From Pseudomonas ceruminis (GTDB taxonomy: Bacteria > Pseudomonadota > Gammaproteobacteria > Pseudomonadales > Pseudomonadaceae): a stretch of 64,000 nucleotides of DNA. Positions within the stretch are counted from its first letter, which is position 1. Each line of letters starts with the position of its first letter. This document shows, piece after piece, positions 8,198-18,400 of this stretch. Where the stretch lies: NCBI RefSeq assembly GCF_021602025.1, contig NZ_BQHW01000025.1, forward strand, positions 1 through 64,000. Direction: 5' to 3'. Under the pieces are notes generated by a model. That model was not told where the DNA came from. It ran no database searches and worked only from the letters and a program-made list of their open reading frames with translations. The translations under genes were made by a program, and so were the position numbers.

Positions 8198-11100
8198 ATG
8201 CCCCAATCCTTCGACTCGTCAGCCGACACGACGCCCATCGGCCTGGATGACCTCACCAGCCCCCTGCCCCTGCCAACGACCCCGTGGATTACCGCCGGGC
8301 GCGGGAATGCCCTCGGCCAGGCCGACCTGCGGCGACGCAAGGCGGTCAAGGCGCTGAACAGCGTTTTCAAACAAGCGTCGTTGCAGCCATCGCCCGGGCA
8401 CGCCAGCTTCTGGGACGCACGCATGCCTGGGCAATCGATAGCACGCAGGGCTTTTGCCGAGAAGCAGTTGCAGGCGCATTTCCATAGCGCGCTGGACCTC
8501 AACTACGGGTTTGAGCGAATAGCAGCGAAAGCCTGGAACCTGGGTCAGCTGGGCAGCGACAGCCAGTATGCGCAGCTGCACTGGCATCAACCGGGCGTTC
8601 CCATAGGGGCCTGCCCCACTGCGCTGCTGATCACGCCCACTGACGATGACGAGCCCTGGCTGCTGTACCGGCCAGATGCCCACAATCCGGTACGCGCCTT
8701 CCCCAGCGAAGCGGCCTTGCTGCAATGGGCCCACAAGCATCGGAACCGCCTGTGGCGCACCCCGCCCGCCGCGCTCGCCAGCGACAGCGACAGCACGTTC
8801 ATCACCGTCATCGCGCGCCCGGGGGATGGCTTCGCCGGCCTGCTGAACAGCATGCTGGCCCACGCGCAGCCAACCGACCTGGGTATACAACTGCACGTCG
8901 AGCTGCCCGACGCATTGAGCGAGGAGCTGGCTCAGCTGGTCAGTGCCGATGAAGCGTTGGCGCAGGACGAGGTGCATTTCGATTCGCTCGACGAACGTTT
9001 GCCGCTCGGCTGGCGCAAGCAGCGCATCGAGCGCCAGGAACAGCTGCTGGCAGCCTATCTGGGCGATGATGCAGAGCCCGGCTCTGCGCGCCTGGCCGAG
9101 CTGCAGACCCACCAAGCGAAGCTGGACGCCCAAGACAGCGCCCTGCAACAACTGCTGGCCGCAGTGCCCGAGACGGCCACCGCCGAAGCGTGGGGGCAGG
9201 CCGACGGCGATAGCAGCCGGTTCGAGCATCTCAGCCAGCACTTTGCCAAAGCCTTGCTACTGGAAGCCGAGTTCCAGCATCGCCTGGGCGACCTGAGCGA
9301 GCCACACCTGCAATGGGTTCGCCAGTTGGTGGAACAGCCCAACCTAAGCCTTGAGCGGCAAGTCGTACCCTGCGCGCTGAAACTGGTGGTGGGTACCCGC
9401 ACCTGGGTCTTGACCGGCTTCATCACCCTCAGGACGATGCACCCTGACACTGCGGATGACGCCGACACTACGGTGCTGCTCTACAAACCCGGGCACGACG
9501 GCGGCCTGGCCTGTTACCCGGACCAAGCCCAGCTGTTCGAGCGACTGCTGAACACGTTGCAAGGCGCCTGGCCAGAAGTGCTGCTGGAAAGCGCCTGGCC
9601 GCAGGACATCGATGCGCTTCTCACACTGATAGACAGCGGCGAGCATACGCCAGCCCTGGTCAGCGAACCCATCACCAGCCACGTTTTCGACTATTTGGCC
9701 TCAACCCACCTGGCCCTGCTGACCCAGGCCGAGCCTGCCTCGCAACTGCAACTGCGATGGAAACTGGGCGCCAGCAACAACGCCGCCAGGACCCAAGCGT
9801 TCGAACGGTTGGCCGAGCGTAACCGCACCGCCAACCTGCACATCCGGCTGCATTCACTGAGCCACCTTACTGCCCCCCAGCGCGACGCACTGGCGGCGCA
9901 GTTCGAAGCCTTGCGCGCCAGCATGCAGGCTTCGAGCAGCTTGCTGGCTAGAGACCTGCCTGAGCGCGGGCAGTTTTCCCGCAACCTGATGAACAGCCAC
10001 CTGCGTCAAACGCTCAACCTGGAAACGGTGCCTCGAATCAAACTGGACATCGCCGACCGAACCGGCAAGCAACGTGTGCCGTTACCGGAGTCCGGTTTCC
10101 CCAATGCCTACAAAGAGGTCACGACGTTCAGTGCAGAACGCAGTCTTGTGCCCCTTGAGCAATTTCTGCTCTGGGCATTGAACGACGACCTGACCTTGCG
10201 CCTGGGCAACGCCAACATCGTGATCGAAAACGCCGCGGCGACGCCTGGCCTGCAGCAAACGCTCAATCACAGCTACATTGCCAACCTGGTGCAGACGCTG
10301 GATGCGGCAGGCGCCTACGAACAGCAGATACGCGATACCTTCAGGGGCAGCGCGGCTCAATCTGATTGGCAAGCACAATGGCGCCAGGAAATACTCCGTG
10401 CGCCCTTCGAGCATCAGCTCAATATCCTGCTACTGAGCCGGCCCGTTACCCTGGATGCACACGGCATGGGTGTCTTCGAGCAGTTCTGCCGTGAACAGCA
10501 GGACACTACGCTTACCCGCACCATCGAGCACTGTGCACTCGACCTGCGGCCCGGCGTTGCTGCAGACGGTAGCAGCGACCGCGTGCCGCTATCAGGCATC
10601 TTTCTGCTAAAACCAGCGAGCGGGCCATGCCTGCTGCTATTGCCCGACGCACCCAATGGCAAGGTCATCACCCAGTACGAAGACAGCGAGCAGGCATGCC
10701 TGGCGCTCGCGGACATGGCCATCGACGAGGCCATGCGCACATACCTTGCCAGCCGCCCGTTGGAGGGCGACACAAGCACGCACCTGTCCTATATAAACCA
10801 GGCCTTGCTCATACCCTTCACCGGTTTTATCGGGGTGGGCACTGCTCGTTCAGAGCCGCTCGCCCAGGTGCGGGCCGACCAGCTGATGGGCCGGCTCATC
10901 CTCGAACACCGCGCCTCCTCGCGCAGCCAGATCGACCTGTACCTGGAGCGCGAGGCGATCCGCCACGGGCGGGTATACGACTACCTCAAACTGGCGCTGG
11001 GCTTCGTGCCTGGGGTAGGTGCCGCGATTGCCCTTTACGACGGCTGGAGCGCCGCCAACGCGAGCGTGGAGGCGTTCCTGCGGGGTAGCCCGGGCGAAGG

Positions 11101-13372
11101 GGTCGAGCACCTGAACAGCGTGTTCCTGTCGTTGGTCGATGCGCTCTTCGATGTGGTGCCTGCCGCAGTTGTGTCGCGCTCGTCCAGTGCACTGGCCCGC
11201 AAGCGCACCCACTTGCGTCAGCGCTTGGACGGATTGCGGCCCACCACTGTGACACGCCGCGGGCGCCCCGACCCCTTCAGCGGTTATGAAACCGAAGCCC
11301 CCTCAGGCCATTGGCACGACCACCCTGGGGTTCACGGCAAAGGTGTCTACCGACATGCCGAAACCGGAAACGAATTCATCGTTCGCCACGGGCTGCACTA
11401 TCAGGTCGAGTGGGACACCACCTATCGCACCTGGCGCCTCAAAGAAGGCGCAGCACGCAGCTACAAGCAGCCTGTAAAACTCGACGAGTTGGGCACCTGG
11501 CAGCCCCACGGCAGCCTGAGCGGGCGTATCATCGACGGCGGGCTGGCCGGTGGCGGTGCCTACCTCGGCAGGCTGTACCAGCAGGGCTGGCAGCACCTGC
11601 GCGGCTACCTTGGCCGCCAACCCTCGCTGGCCTCGCCGAGGCAAGTGGTACTAGAGATCGACAATGGCCGCCGCGCCCACCAAGCCAAGCTCATCGAAAA
11701 AATCTCGGCCTGGAACACCGTACGCGGGGTCGGCCCCAACGGCCCTCAAGGCACACCCGCCTCCCCCGGGACCATCAGACGTGCGCTGCATGAGTCTGCC
11801 GAGCAGTTGGAGGCCTTTGTGACGTTTCATGAGCAAAGTCTGGAAAAATTGCGCAGGATCAGGCCAGAGTTGGGTCGTCATTATCAAGCCATGCACAACG
11901 AGCTGGCCTTCAACCTGGGCAGGCAGCACCCTAAGCTGATCCGTCAGCTTCAACTCCAGATGCAGGATGAGTTCACCCTGACCATGCGGCTCGAACGCGC
12001 CCTGGACGCCACCCCCACCTCTCCCCTGAAGCAACTGCAAGAGATACGTCGTGTACAGGAGGGCCTGTGCCAGACGCTCGGCAAGCTCGAAGTCGAGTTC
12101 CAGCGGGTGACCAGGGTCACCCATCTGCTGCGCGGCAGCGAACTCACCGTCTACCAGCAAGCACTCCAACGGTTGGACATGCCAATGGACCCGAACGGGT
12201 ACCGGGCCGTACGGCTTGCCATCGAAGCCGCCAGAATCGTCAGGGTGCTGGGCCAGCCAAGCTATGACTACCTGTTGATGCTACGCCAGGTGAACCAGCA
12301 AATCAGCGACCTGCGAAGCCTATTGTTCAGCCATCATGATCTGCCGAGCGCTGGCCTGAGCCGCGCCCAGGAACACCGCTTCCTACGCCAGCTCAAAGAC
12401 GGCTATCAACGCTTTTACAATTACATGACCAGTTGGCAGGATGACTTTCCTCGCTACATCGACACGCAAACCACCCGGCGTATGCACCAGGCGCTGAGCA
12501 CACTGATCGGCGAAGTCGAGGCCCAGATTTTGGCCTCCGCGCCGATCAAGCGAGCGCCAACCGTCAAACACGGGCCGAGCAGGCCGCGTCTGTTCGAAAC
12601 CGTGGACCAGCAGCTGTTGATCGGCCGTGAAGTTACCCTCGACGGCCAGCCGCAAATGCAAGTGGGCAACAGGCTGAACCAGGAAACACACATTACCTTT
12701 TCCCGCGCCGCCGATAACCTGTGGCAACCCCGCACCGCGCAGCCCGCATCACCTACCGCCGAGCTTACAGTGCTGGAGGCCAGTGCCAGGACGCGATTGG
12801 CAGAGGTGACTGCGCAGCAAGCCAAGCTGCAGCAGTACAAGGCATTGAACATGACCCCCGCCAGCCTGGAAGACTTGGCCAATGGTTATGCCACGACGCT
12901 GGAGGAATTGGCGCGGGACATCGCCCGCCGGGGAGAGGCCGCGTTGACCGAGGCGCAGCGCCAGCTCCCAGGTCGCCTGGAAAGCGCTGCAGCCCAGATG
13001 CGCAGGGTGGGCAGGCAATTACGCATCGATCAGGTCAAAGCCACGCAGCGCCCTGAGCCTGGTCATCTGGATTACCTGCAAAGCCAAGGGGAGGTGCGGA
13101 TCAGCTGGTCACGGGTGCTGGAGCCGGCCAGGAACAGGAAGGGGGAGCCTATTGAGTATCTGGAGGAGTACCGCATCGACGATGCGGCCACTGACAGCCC
13201 TCTCTGGTATGCGCACTTTCACTTCAAGCACCGGCCAGCACAAGGCTTTGCACGGCTCGAGGCCGGTCACATCAAGCTTGCCCACGAACGCAACCTGGGC
13301 GCGGGCGCCTGGCGCGGCGCCCTTACGCAAAGCCAAGCCAACAGCCTCTTTGGCGGACTGCGACCCGCTTAG
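8198..13372 (+). CDS. Giant protein, dermonecrotic-toxin-like (DUF6543-type), function unknown
   Basis: The frame encodes 1724 residues from an ATG preceded by a purine-rich stretch. It resembles the large Pseudomonas proteins annotated as dermonecrotic toxin domain (DUF6543) proteins; that family call is from recognition only. Three similar blocks are visible: WLLYRPDAHNPVRAFPSE (about 150-170), VLLYKPGHDGGLACYPD (about 425-445) and CLLLLPDAPNGKVITQYED (about 810-830), each followed by an acidic or amphipathic helix. A hydrophobic, glycine-rich segment at about 928-955 (LKLALGFVPGVGAAIAL) could insert into a membrane. The C-terminal 500 residues are rich in long charged helices, probably coiled coil. 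There is no N-terminal signal peptide, no Rhs repeat and no adjacent immunity or secretion gene. Base use is like its neighbours. Confidence 0.7.
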   Translation: MPQSFDSSADTTPIGLDDLTSPLPLPTTPWITAGRGNALGQADLRRRKAVKALNSVFKQASLQPSPGHASFWDARMPGQSIARRAFAEKQLQAHFHSALDLNYGFERIAAKAWNLGQLGSDSQYAQLHWHQPGVPIGACPTALLITPTDDDEPWLLYRPDAHNPVRAFPSEAALLQWAHKHRNRLWRTPPAALASDSDSTFITVIARPGDGFAGLLNSMLAHAQPTDLGIQLHVELPDALSEELAQLVSADEALAQDEVHFDSLDERLPLGWRKQRIERQEQLLAAYLGDDAEPGSARLAELQTHQAKLDAQDSALQQLLAAVPETATAEAWGQADGDSSRFEHLSQHFAKALLLEAEFQHRLGDLSEPHLQWVRQLVEQPNLSLERQVVPCALKLVVGTRTWVLTGFITLRTMHPDTADDADTTVLLYKPGHDGGLACYPDQAQLFERLLNTLQGAWPEVLLESAWPQDIDALLTLIDSGEHTPALVSEPITSHVFDYLASTHLALLTQAEPASQLQLRWKLGASNNAARTQAFERLAERNRTANLHIRLHSLSHLTAPQRDALAAQFEALRASMQASSSLLARDLPERGQFSRNLMNSHLRQTLNLETVPRIKLDIADRTGKQRVPLPESGFPNAYKEVTTFSAERSLVPLEQFLLWALNDDLTLRLGNANIVIENAAATPGLQQTLNHSYIANLVQTLDAAGAYEQQIRDTFRGSAAQSDWQAQWRQEILRAPFEHQLNILLLSRPVTLDAHGMGVFEQFCREQQDTTLTRTIEHCALDLRPGVAADGSSDRVPLSGIFLLKPASGPCLLLLPDAPNGKVITQYEDSEQACLALADMAIDEAMRTYLASRPLEGDTSTHLSYINQALLIPFTGFIGVGTARSEPLAQVRADQLMGRLILEHRASSRSQIDLYLEREAIRHGRVYDYLKLALGFVPGVGAAIALYDGWSAANASVEAFLRGSPGEGVEHLNSVFLSLVDALFDVVPAAVVSRSSSALARKRTHLRQRLDGLRPTTVTRRGRPDPFSGYETEAPSGHWHDHPGVHGKGVYRHAETGNEFIVRHGLHYQVEWDTTYRTWRLKEGAARSYKQPVKLDELGTWQPHGSLSGRIIDGGLAGGGAYLGRLYQQGWQHLRGYLGRQPSLASPRQVVLEIDNGRRAHQAKLIEKISAWNTVRGVGPNGPQGTPASPGTIRRALHESAEQLEAFVTFHEQSLEKLRRIRPELGRHYQAMHNELAFNLGRQHPKLIRQLQLQMQDEFTLTMRLERALDATPTSPLKQLQEIRRVQEGLCQTLGKLEVEFQRVTRVTHLLRGSELTVYQQALQRLDMPMDPNGYRAVRLAIEAARIVRVLGQPSYDYLLMLRQVNQQISDLRSLLFSHHDLPSAGLSRAQEHRFLRQLKDGYQRFYNYMTSWQDDFPRYIDTQTTRRMHQALSTLIGEVEAQILASAPIKRAPTVKHGPSRPRLFETVDQQLLIGREVTLDGQPQMQVGNRLNQETHITFSRAADNLWQPRTAQPASPTAELTVLEASARTRLAEVTAQQAKLQQYKALNMTPASLEDLANGYATTLEELARDIARRGEAALTEAQRQLPGRLESAAAQMRRVGRQLRIDQVKATQRPEPGHLDYLQSQGEVRISWSRVLEPARNRKGEPIEYLEEYRIDDAATDSPLWYAHFHFKHRPAQGFARLEAGHIKLAHERNLGAGAWRGALTQSQANSLFGGLRPA

Positions 13373-13384
13373 CGCTTAAGGGTA

Positions 13385-13436
13385 GGGCCGCCTGGCGGCC
13401 CAATCGCGGTCAAGGCCCGCGGTTGGGTTGCCAGGC
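13385..13436. terminator. Stem-loops between the giant gene and ssuF
   Basis: GGGCCGCC-T-GGCGGCCC (13385-13401) and the overlapping pair CCTGGC...GCCAGG (13391-13396 and 13430-13435, enclosing CCAATCGCGG/CCGCGGTTGG) can form alternative hairpins. They sit between convergent genes and probably serve as a two-way terminator. No clear U-run is present. Confidence 0.5.
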
Positions 13437-13449
13437 GCCGCCATTGCCA

Positions 13450-13665
13450 TCACAGCTTGGCGATGGACACCTCGGTCGACTTCACGAAGGCAATCACTTC
13501 ACTGCCCACCTGCAGCTCCAGCTCTTTTACCGAGCGCGTGGTAATCACCGAAGTGACGATACCGGAGGCGGTCTGTACGTCGATTTCCGACAGTACCGGG
13601 CCTTCGAGGATTTCTTTCACAGTGCCTTTGAACTGGTTGCGGACGTTGATCGCTTTGATAGTCAT
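13450..13665 (-). CDS. ssuF: TOBE/Mop-domain protein SsuF
   Basis: This 71-residue protein is a single molybdopterin-binding-like (Mop/TOBE) domain: NQFKGTVKEILEGPVLSEID, then TSVITTRSVKELELQVGSEV. It is the last gene of ssuEADCBF. In P. putida S-313 the corresponding ssuF is reported to be needed for growth on sulfonates, but its biochemical role is unclear, since the pathway has no known molybdenum enzyme. It starts 31 bases after ssuB. Oxyanion (sulfate or molybdate) binding is the natural guess from the domain. Confidence 0.88.
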   Translation of the reverse strand: MTIKAINVRNQFKGTVKEILEGPVLSEIDVQTASGIVTSVITTRSVKELELQVGSEVIAFVKSTEVSIAKL

Positions 13666-13696
13666 GACTTGATTCCTTCTCTTTGGCTTCTGGGGT

Positions 13697-14509
13697 TCAG
13701 TGCGCCCAACGCAATTGCGTGGGCAGAGGGGCTACAGGCTCCGGTTCGGGCGGGGTGCCCGGGACCGACAGAACACGGTTGAGTACTTCGCTTTCCAGCG
13801 CGGCCAGGCGGTGCGAACCACGCGCCCTTGGTCGCGCCAGGTCAACGTTGAGGTCCAGGCCGACTTCGCCGTCCTCGATCAGGATCACCCGGTCGGCCAC
13901 GGCGACGGCTTCATTGACGTCGTGCGTGACCAGCAGCACGGTGAAACCATGCTGACGCCACAGGCGTTCGATCAGCTGCTGCATCTCGATACGGGTCAGG
14001 GCGTCCAGGGCGCCGAGCGGTTCATCCAGCAGCAGCAAGCGCGGCTGGTGGATCAATGCCCGGGCCAGGGCGACACGCTGCTTCTGGCCACCGGACAACG
14101 CAGCCGGCCATTCATTGGCCCGGTCGGCCAGGCCAACCGCTTCCAGGGCATCCAGCGCCCGCTGGCGCCAGTCGCCTTTGAGGCCCAGGCCGACGTTGTC
14201 GATCACCTTTTTCCAGGGCAGCAAGCGCGCATCCTGGAACATCAGGCGGGTTTCTTCCCGCGCCTCGGCCAGCGGCGCGGCACCGGCCAGCAATTCACCG
14301 GCCGTGGGTTGGTCGAGCCCGGCCAGCAGGCGCAGCAAGGTGCTCTTGCCACAGCCGCTGCGGCCAACGATGGCGACAAACTGGCCGGCCGGAATGTGCA
14401 GGTCGATACCGCGCAGCACTTCGCGCTGGCCAAAGGTCTTGCGCAGGCCATTGGAGGCCAGCGGGATGCCGCGTAACAGGCGTGGTGGTTGTTCCTTGAG
14501 CACGGTCAT
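13697..14509 (-). CDS. ssuB: Aliphatic sulfonate ABC transporter, ATP-binding protein SsuB
   Basis: This 270-residue ATPase powers sulfonate import through SsuC. Walker A is [14 protein letters not shown] (about residue 52), the signature is [15 protein letters not shown] and Walker B is [14 protein letters not shown], followed by the switch His in LLVTHDV. Its ATG overlaps the ssuC stop by four bases and has a strong site, AAGGAGG, seven bases or so upstream. The C-terminal [12 protein letters not shown] extension is typical of Pseudomonas SsuB. Expression should follow sulfate limitation together with the rest of the operon. Confidence 0.95.
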   Translation of the reverse strand: MTVLKEQPPRLLRGIPLASNGLRKTFGQREVLRGIDLHIPAGQFVAIVGRSGCGKSTLLRLLAGLDQPTAGELLAGAAPLAEAREETRLMFQDARLLPWKKVIDNVGLGLKGDWRQRALDALEAVGLADRANEWPAALSGGQKQRVALARALIHQPRLLLLDEPLGALDALTRIEMQQLIERLWRQHGFTVLLVTHDVNEAVAVADRVILIEDGEVGLDLNVDLARPRARGSHRLAALESEVLNRVLSVPGTPPEPEPVAPLPTQLRWAH

Positions 14510-15303
14510 GCGCCCTCCTTCTTGGCCACTTGGTAGGCCGGGTGCCAGCGCAACCAGACACGTTCCAGGCCGCGGGCGGCGAGGTCGGCGAGCTTGCCGA
14601 GCACGGCATACAGGACGATGGCCAGTACCACCACGTCGGTTTGTAGGAATTCACGGGCATTCATCGCCAGGTAGCCGATGCCGGCGTTGGCCGAAATGGT
14701 CTCGGCAACGATCAGGGTCAGCCACATGAAGCCCAGGGCGAAGCGCACACCGACCAGGATCGAAGGCAGTGCACCCGGCAGGATCACCTGGCGGAACAGG
14801 CCGAAACCGGACAGGCCATAGCTACGCGCCATCTCCACCAGCGCCGGGTCGACGTTGCGGATACCGTGGTAGGTGTTCAGGTAGATCGGGAACAGCGTGC
14901 CCAGCGCGACCAGGAAGATCTTCGCCGACTCGTCGATACCGAACCACAGGATCACCAGTGGGATCAGCGCCAGGTGAGGCACGTTGCGGATCATCTGCAC
15001 CGAGCTGTCGAGCAGGCGTTCGCCCCAGTTCGACAGGCCGGTGATGAAGCCCAGCACCAGGCCGATGCTGCCGCCGATCAGAAAGCCCAGGCCGGCACGC
15101 CAGCCACTGATGGCCAGGTGGGTCCAGATTTCACCACTGCGCACCAGCTCTACACCGGCACTGACCACCGCGCTAGGTGCCGGCAGGATGCGGGTCGAAA
15201 GCCAGCCAGCGCTGACTGCCAGTTGCCAGGCTGCCAGCAGCAGGACTGGCAGCGCCCACGGCGCCAGGCGCTGGGTCAGGGTGGAGGAAGTTGCACGACT
15301 CAT
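14506..15303 (-). CDS. ssuC: Aliphatic sulfonate ABC transporter, permease SsuC
   Basis: This inner-membrane permease of 265 residues has about six hydrophobic segments. The EAA-loop, which contacts SsuB, reads [25 protein letters not shown]. It starts ten bases after the ssuD stop and overlaps ssuB, so these genes are translated as a block. With SsuA and SsuB it forms an importer for alkanesulfonates. Confidence 0.95.
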   Translation of the reverse strand: MSRATSSTLTQRLAPWALPVLLLAAWQLAVSAGWLSTRILPAPSAVVSAGVELVRSGEIWTHLAISGWRAGLGFLIGGSIGLVLGFITGLSNWGERLLDSSVQMIRNVPHLALIPLVILWFGIDESAKIFLVALGTLFPIYLNTYHGIRNVDPALVEMARSYGLSGFGLFRQVILPGALPSILVGVRFALGFMWLTLIVAETISANAGIGYLAMNAREFLQTDVVVLAIVLYAVLGKLADLAARGLERVWLRWHPAYQVAKKEGA

Positions 15304-15313
15304 GACCCGGCCC

Positions 15314-16462
15314 TCAGCTCTGCGACACGGACTTGGGCAGGATGTCGTTGGCTACCATCTCGCCGAAGGGGCTCACATAGCCGCCGGTCTTCGGTTGCTC
15401 CGGGCGCTGCACATCGATGTGCGGGAACAGCAGCTCGGCCACGCGGTAGGACTCTTCCAGGTGTGGGTAACCCGAGAAGATGAAGGTATCGATACCCAGG
15501 TCCGCGTACTCCTTGACCCGGGCCGCGACGGTCGGGCCATCGCCGACCAGCGCGGTACCGGCACCACCACGCACCAGGCCGACACCCGCCCACAGGTTGG
15601 GGCTGACTTCCAGGTTGTCGCGGTTGCCACCATGCAGGGCAGCCATGCGCTGCTGGCCCACCGAATCGAAGCGTGCCAGCGACGCCTGGGCACGGGCGAT
15701 GGTGTCATCGTCCAGGTGCGAGATCAGGCGGTCAGCGGCAGCCCAGGCCTCTTCGTTGGTTTCCCGCACGATCACATGCAGGCGGATACCAAAGCGTACT
15801 TCCCGGCCTTGGGCAGCGGCCTTCTCGCGCACCTGGGCGATCTTTTCGGCAACGGCTGCCGGTGGCTCGCCCCAGGTCAGGTACAGCTCGACCTGCTCGG
15901 CGGCGAGGTCCTGGGCGGCTTCGGACGAGCCGCCGAAATACAGCGGCGGACGTGGTTGCTGGACCGGCGGATACAGCAGCTTGGCGCCTTTGACCTGAAT
16001 GTGCTTGCCGTCGTAATCGACGTTTTCGCCTTCCAGCACCTTGCGCCAGATGCGGGTGAACTCGACCGAGGCTTCGTAGCGCTCCTGGTGGTTCAGGTGC
16101 AGGCCGTCGCCGGCCAGTTCGTCCGGGTCACCGCCGGTCACCAGGTTGAACAGCGCACGGCCGTTGGACAGGCGGTCCAGCGTGGCGGCCTGGCGCGCAG
16201 CCACGGTTGGCGAAATGATGCCTGGGCGCAGGGCCACCAGGAACTTCAGGCGTTCGGTAACCGGGATCAGCGACGCGGCCACCAGCCAGGAGTCCTCGCA
16301 GGAGCGCCCGGTGGGGATCAGCACACCGCCAAAACCAAGGCGGTCGGCAGCCTGGGCAATCTGCTGCAGGTAGCCGTGATCGACTGCGCGGGCGCCGTCG
16401 GAAGTGCCCAGGTACTTGCCGTCACCGTGGGTAGGGAGGAACCAGAAAATATTAAGGCTCAT
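15314..16462 (-). CDS. ssuD: FMNH2-dependent alkanesulfonate monooxygenase SsuD
   Basis: SsuD splits C1-substituted alkanesulfonates into an aldehyde and sulfite using O2 and reduced FMN supplied by SsuE. The 382-residue length and the N-terminus ([19 protein letters not shown]) match the family, a bacterial luciferase-like TIM barrel. Landmarks are [30 protein letters not shown] and [13 protein letters not shown]. It is a cytoplasmic enzyme. It lies 60 bases downstream of ssuA. Confidence 0.96.
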   Translation of the reverse strand: MSLNIFWFLPTHGDGKYLGTSDGARAVDHGYLQQIAQAADRLGFGGVLIPTGRSCEDSWLVAASLIPVTERLKFLVALRPGIISPTVAARQAATLDRLSNGRALFNLVTGGDPDELAGDGLHLNHQERYEASVEFTRIWRKVLEGENVDYDGKHIQVKGAKLLYPPVQQPRPPLYFGGSSEAAQDLAAEQVELYLTWGEPPAAVAEKIAQVREKAAAQGREVRFGIRLHVIVRETNEEAWAAADRLISHLDDDTIARAQASLARFDSVGQQRMAALHGGNRDNLEVSPNLWAGVGLVRGGAGTALVGDGPTVAARVKEYADLGIDTFIFSGYPHLEESYRVAELLFPHIDVQRPEQPKTGGYVSPFGEMVANDILPKSVSQS

Positions 16463-16522
16463 TGGAGTTGTCTCCTCAAGGGTGGCTCAAGCCGGAGCGG
16501 CGCCCCGGCGCAGGCGAATCGA

Positions 16523-17488
16523 TCAAGGCGCGCTGGCGACCTTGGCTGGGGGTGTCCAGATCACGTCCTTGATGCTCAGCGGCTTGGGTATCAGCTTGAG
16601 CGCCTGGAAGGTGTCGGCGATTTTCTGTTGCGCGGCTACCACCTCGGGCGTCAGCGGCGCGGCTCCGTAGCCTTGGCGCTTGACCGAGGTCAGGGTGATG
16701 TCGGCGGGCAGGCCCAGCAGCGGCGCAACCTGGTCGGTCACTTGTTGCGGGTTGGCCTGGGACCATTCACCCACAGCACGGACTTCTTCGATCAGGGCGC
16801 TGATCACCGCAGGGTGCTGGGTGGCGTAGTTGCGCGTGGCCAGGTAGAACTGATGGTTGTCGACCAGGCCCTGGCCGTCACGCAGGGTGCGTGCCTGCAG
16901 CTGCTGCTCGGCAGCCGCCTGGTACGGGTCCCAGATGACCCAGGCATCGACGCTGCCACGCTCGAAGGCGGCGCGGGCATCGGATGGTGGCAGGTAGACA
17001 GGCTGGATGTCGCTGTATTTCAGGCCAGCGTCTTCCAGCGCGCGCACCAGCAGGTAGTGCACGTTGGAACCTTTGTTCAAGGCGACCTTCTTGCCTTTGA
17101 GTTCCTTCACCGACTGAATCGGCGAACCCTTGGGCACCAGGATGGCTTCGCTGTGGGGCGCAGGTGGCTCGTAGGCGACGTAGAGCAGATCGGCGCCGGC
17201 CGCCTGGGCAAATACAGGGGGTGTCTCGCCGGTAACGCCAAAGTCGATCGAGCCGACGTTCAAGCCTTCAAGCAACTGCGGGCCGCCGGGAAACTCGGTC
17301 CACTGCACCTGTACACCCTGCTCGGCCAGGCGCTTTTCCAGCGTACCCTTGGCCTTGAGCAGCACCAGGGTGCCGTATTTCTGATAACCGATACGCAGGC
17401 TTTCCGCCTGGGCTTGGGTAATGGCGCCGAAAGATACAGCCGCCGCAAACAGGGCGACCAGACCGCGACGCAAGAAGACTGTGCGCAT
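16523..17488 (-). CDS. ssuA: Aliphatic sulfonate-binding periplasmic protein SsuA
   Basis: This 321-residue protein begins with a signal peptide (MRTVFLRRGLVALFAAAVSFGAITQAQA) that should be cut after AQA, releasing it to the periplasm. The mature protein starts ESLRIGYQKYGTLVLLKAKG, typical of NitT/TauT-type solute-binding proteins. It delivers sulfonates to SsuBC. It lies 85 bases after ssuE. Confidence 0.95.
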   Translation of the reverse strand: MRTVFLRRGLVALFAAAVSFGAITQAQAESLRIGYQKYGTLVLLKAKGTLEKRLAEQGVQVQWTEFPGGPQLLEGLNVGSIDFGVTGETPPVFAQAAGADLLYVAYEPPAPHSEAILVPKGSPIQSVKELKGKKVALNKGSNVHYLLVRALEDAGLKYSDIQPVYLPPSDARAAFERGSVDAWVIWDPYQAAAEQQLQARTLRDGQGLVDNHQFYLATRNYATQHPAVISALIEEVRAVGEWSQANPQQVTDQVAPLLGLPADITLTSVKRQGYGAAPLTPEVVAAQQKIADTFQALKLIPKPLSIKDVIWTPPAKVASAP

Positions 17489-17573
17489 GGCGCTCTCCTG
17501 TGCGAATGGGGTTCGGGTTGCACCTGCTTGCCTCGTTGACGGGCGAGTAAGGTGGTACAGCGGTAAGGCCGGG

Positions 17574-18167
17574 TCAGATGCTCCAGCGGGCGCTGATCAG
17601 GCGTTCATTGAGTACACCAGGTGCCACGGGGCGCGGCCGACGGGCCAGGGCGACGTGGAATGTTTCCAGCGAATCGTGCAAGCGCTCTTCCAGAGCGGGT
17701 GCCAGCTGGGCTGGCTTCGCGCCTTCTCCGTAGGCGATCTGGCTGTCGTCGGCGAAGATCCCTTGCAGGGTCTCTTGGGCCTTGAGTGCCGACAGCACCG
17801 GCTTCAACGCGTAATCCACCGCCAGCATGTGGGCGATGCTGCCACCGGTGGCGATGGGCAGCACGATCTTGTGCTCCAGTGCGCGCTCGGGCAGCAGGTC
17901 GAGCAACGTCTTCAGGGCTCCGGCGAACGACGCCTTGTATACCGGGGTTGCCACCACCAGGCCGTCGGCCTGGGCTACCAGTTGCTGGAAGTGCTGCACC
18001 TGCGGGCTGTCGAAGCGCGCATGGAGCAAGTCCTCGGCTGGAAAGTCACGCACCTGGAAGCTCACCACCTCTACGCCACGGTCCTGCAGCCACTGGCGCG
18101 AGCGCTCGAGCAGCACGCCGGAGCGTGAACGGGTACTGGGGCTACCACCGATTGAGACGACCAGCAT
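17574..18167 (-). CDS. ssuE: NAD(P)H-dependent FMN reductase SsuE
   Basis: SsuE makes the reduced FMN used by SsuD. It has 197 residues with a flavodoxin-like fold: the phosphate loop is [15 protein letters not shown] and the second loop [18 protein letters not shown]. As the first gene of ssuEADCBF it carries the operon promoter upstream. The AAGGAAG site precedes its ATG at a normal distance. The same reductase could also feed the SfnB-type and LLM oxygenases encoded elsewhere in the window, for which no separate reductase is present. Confidence 0.95.
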
Positions 18168-18333
18168 TGGAGCGCTTCCTTGTGTTTTGTTGGGGTGACA
18201 TTACCAGCCCGGTTATATATCTAGAAATCATATTTTTTCATTTGTTTATTCCATTTTGCTTTTATCGACAGATAGCACGCCTCACGTAAAAGCCGGCCTC
18301 TTCCACCGGCTGCGGACTAAAGCGTGCAGGCAT
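18168..18333 (-). promoter_or_regulatory. AT-rich promoter region of ssuEADCBF
   Basis: The stretch 18200-18290 is markedly AT-rich against the GC-rich surroundings, with ATATATAACC and ATTTTTTCATTTG-type runs (plus-strand view TTATATATCTAGAAATC). This is the kind of region where CysB-type LysR activators bind in sulfate-starvation promoters. I cannot name the exact -35/-10 boxes with confidence. Confidence 0.5.
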
Positions 18334-18357
18334 AAAAAAGGGCCGTCGAAACGGCCC
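18334..18357 (-). terminator. Rho-independent terminator of lsfA
   Basis: On the minus strand GGGCCGT-TTCG-ACGGCCC is followed by a run of six T. It lies 44 bases after the lsfA stop. Confidence 0.9.
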
Positions 18358-18400
18358 GAAAATCCCTGCTATGGCTAAGAGCAATGCAACGAGGAATGCG

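Noticed and set aside
8198-13372. Rhs/polymorphic toxin or contact-dependent inhibition protein
   Set aside because: There are no YD repeats, no haemagglutinin repeats, no PAAR or VgrG, and no small immunity gene downstream; the next gene is ssuF on the other strand.
14984-17539. Open frame of 851 codons on the plus strand over ssuC-ssuA
   Set aside because: It crosses three well-supported ssu genes in antisense and has no domain features of its own.
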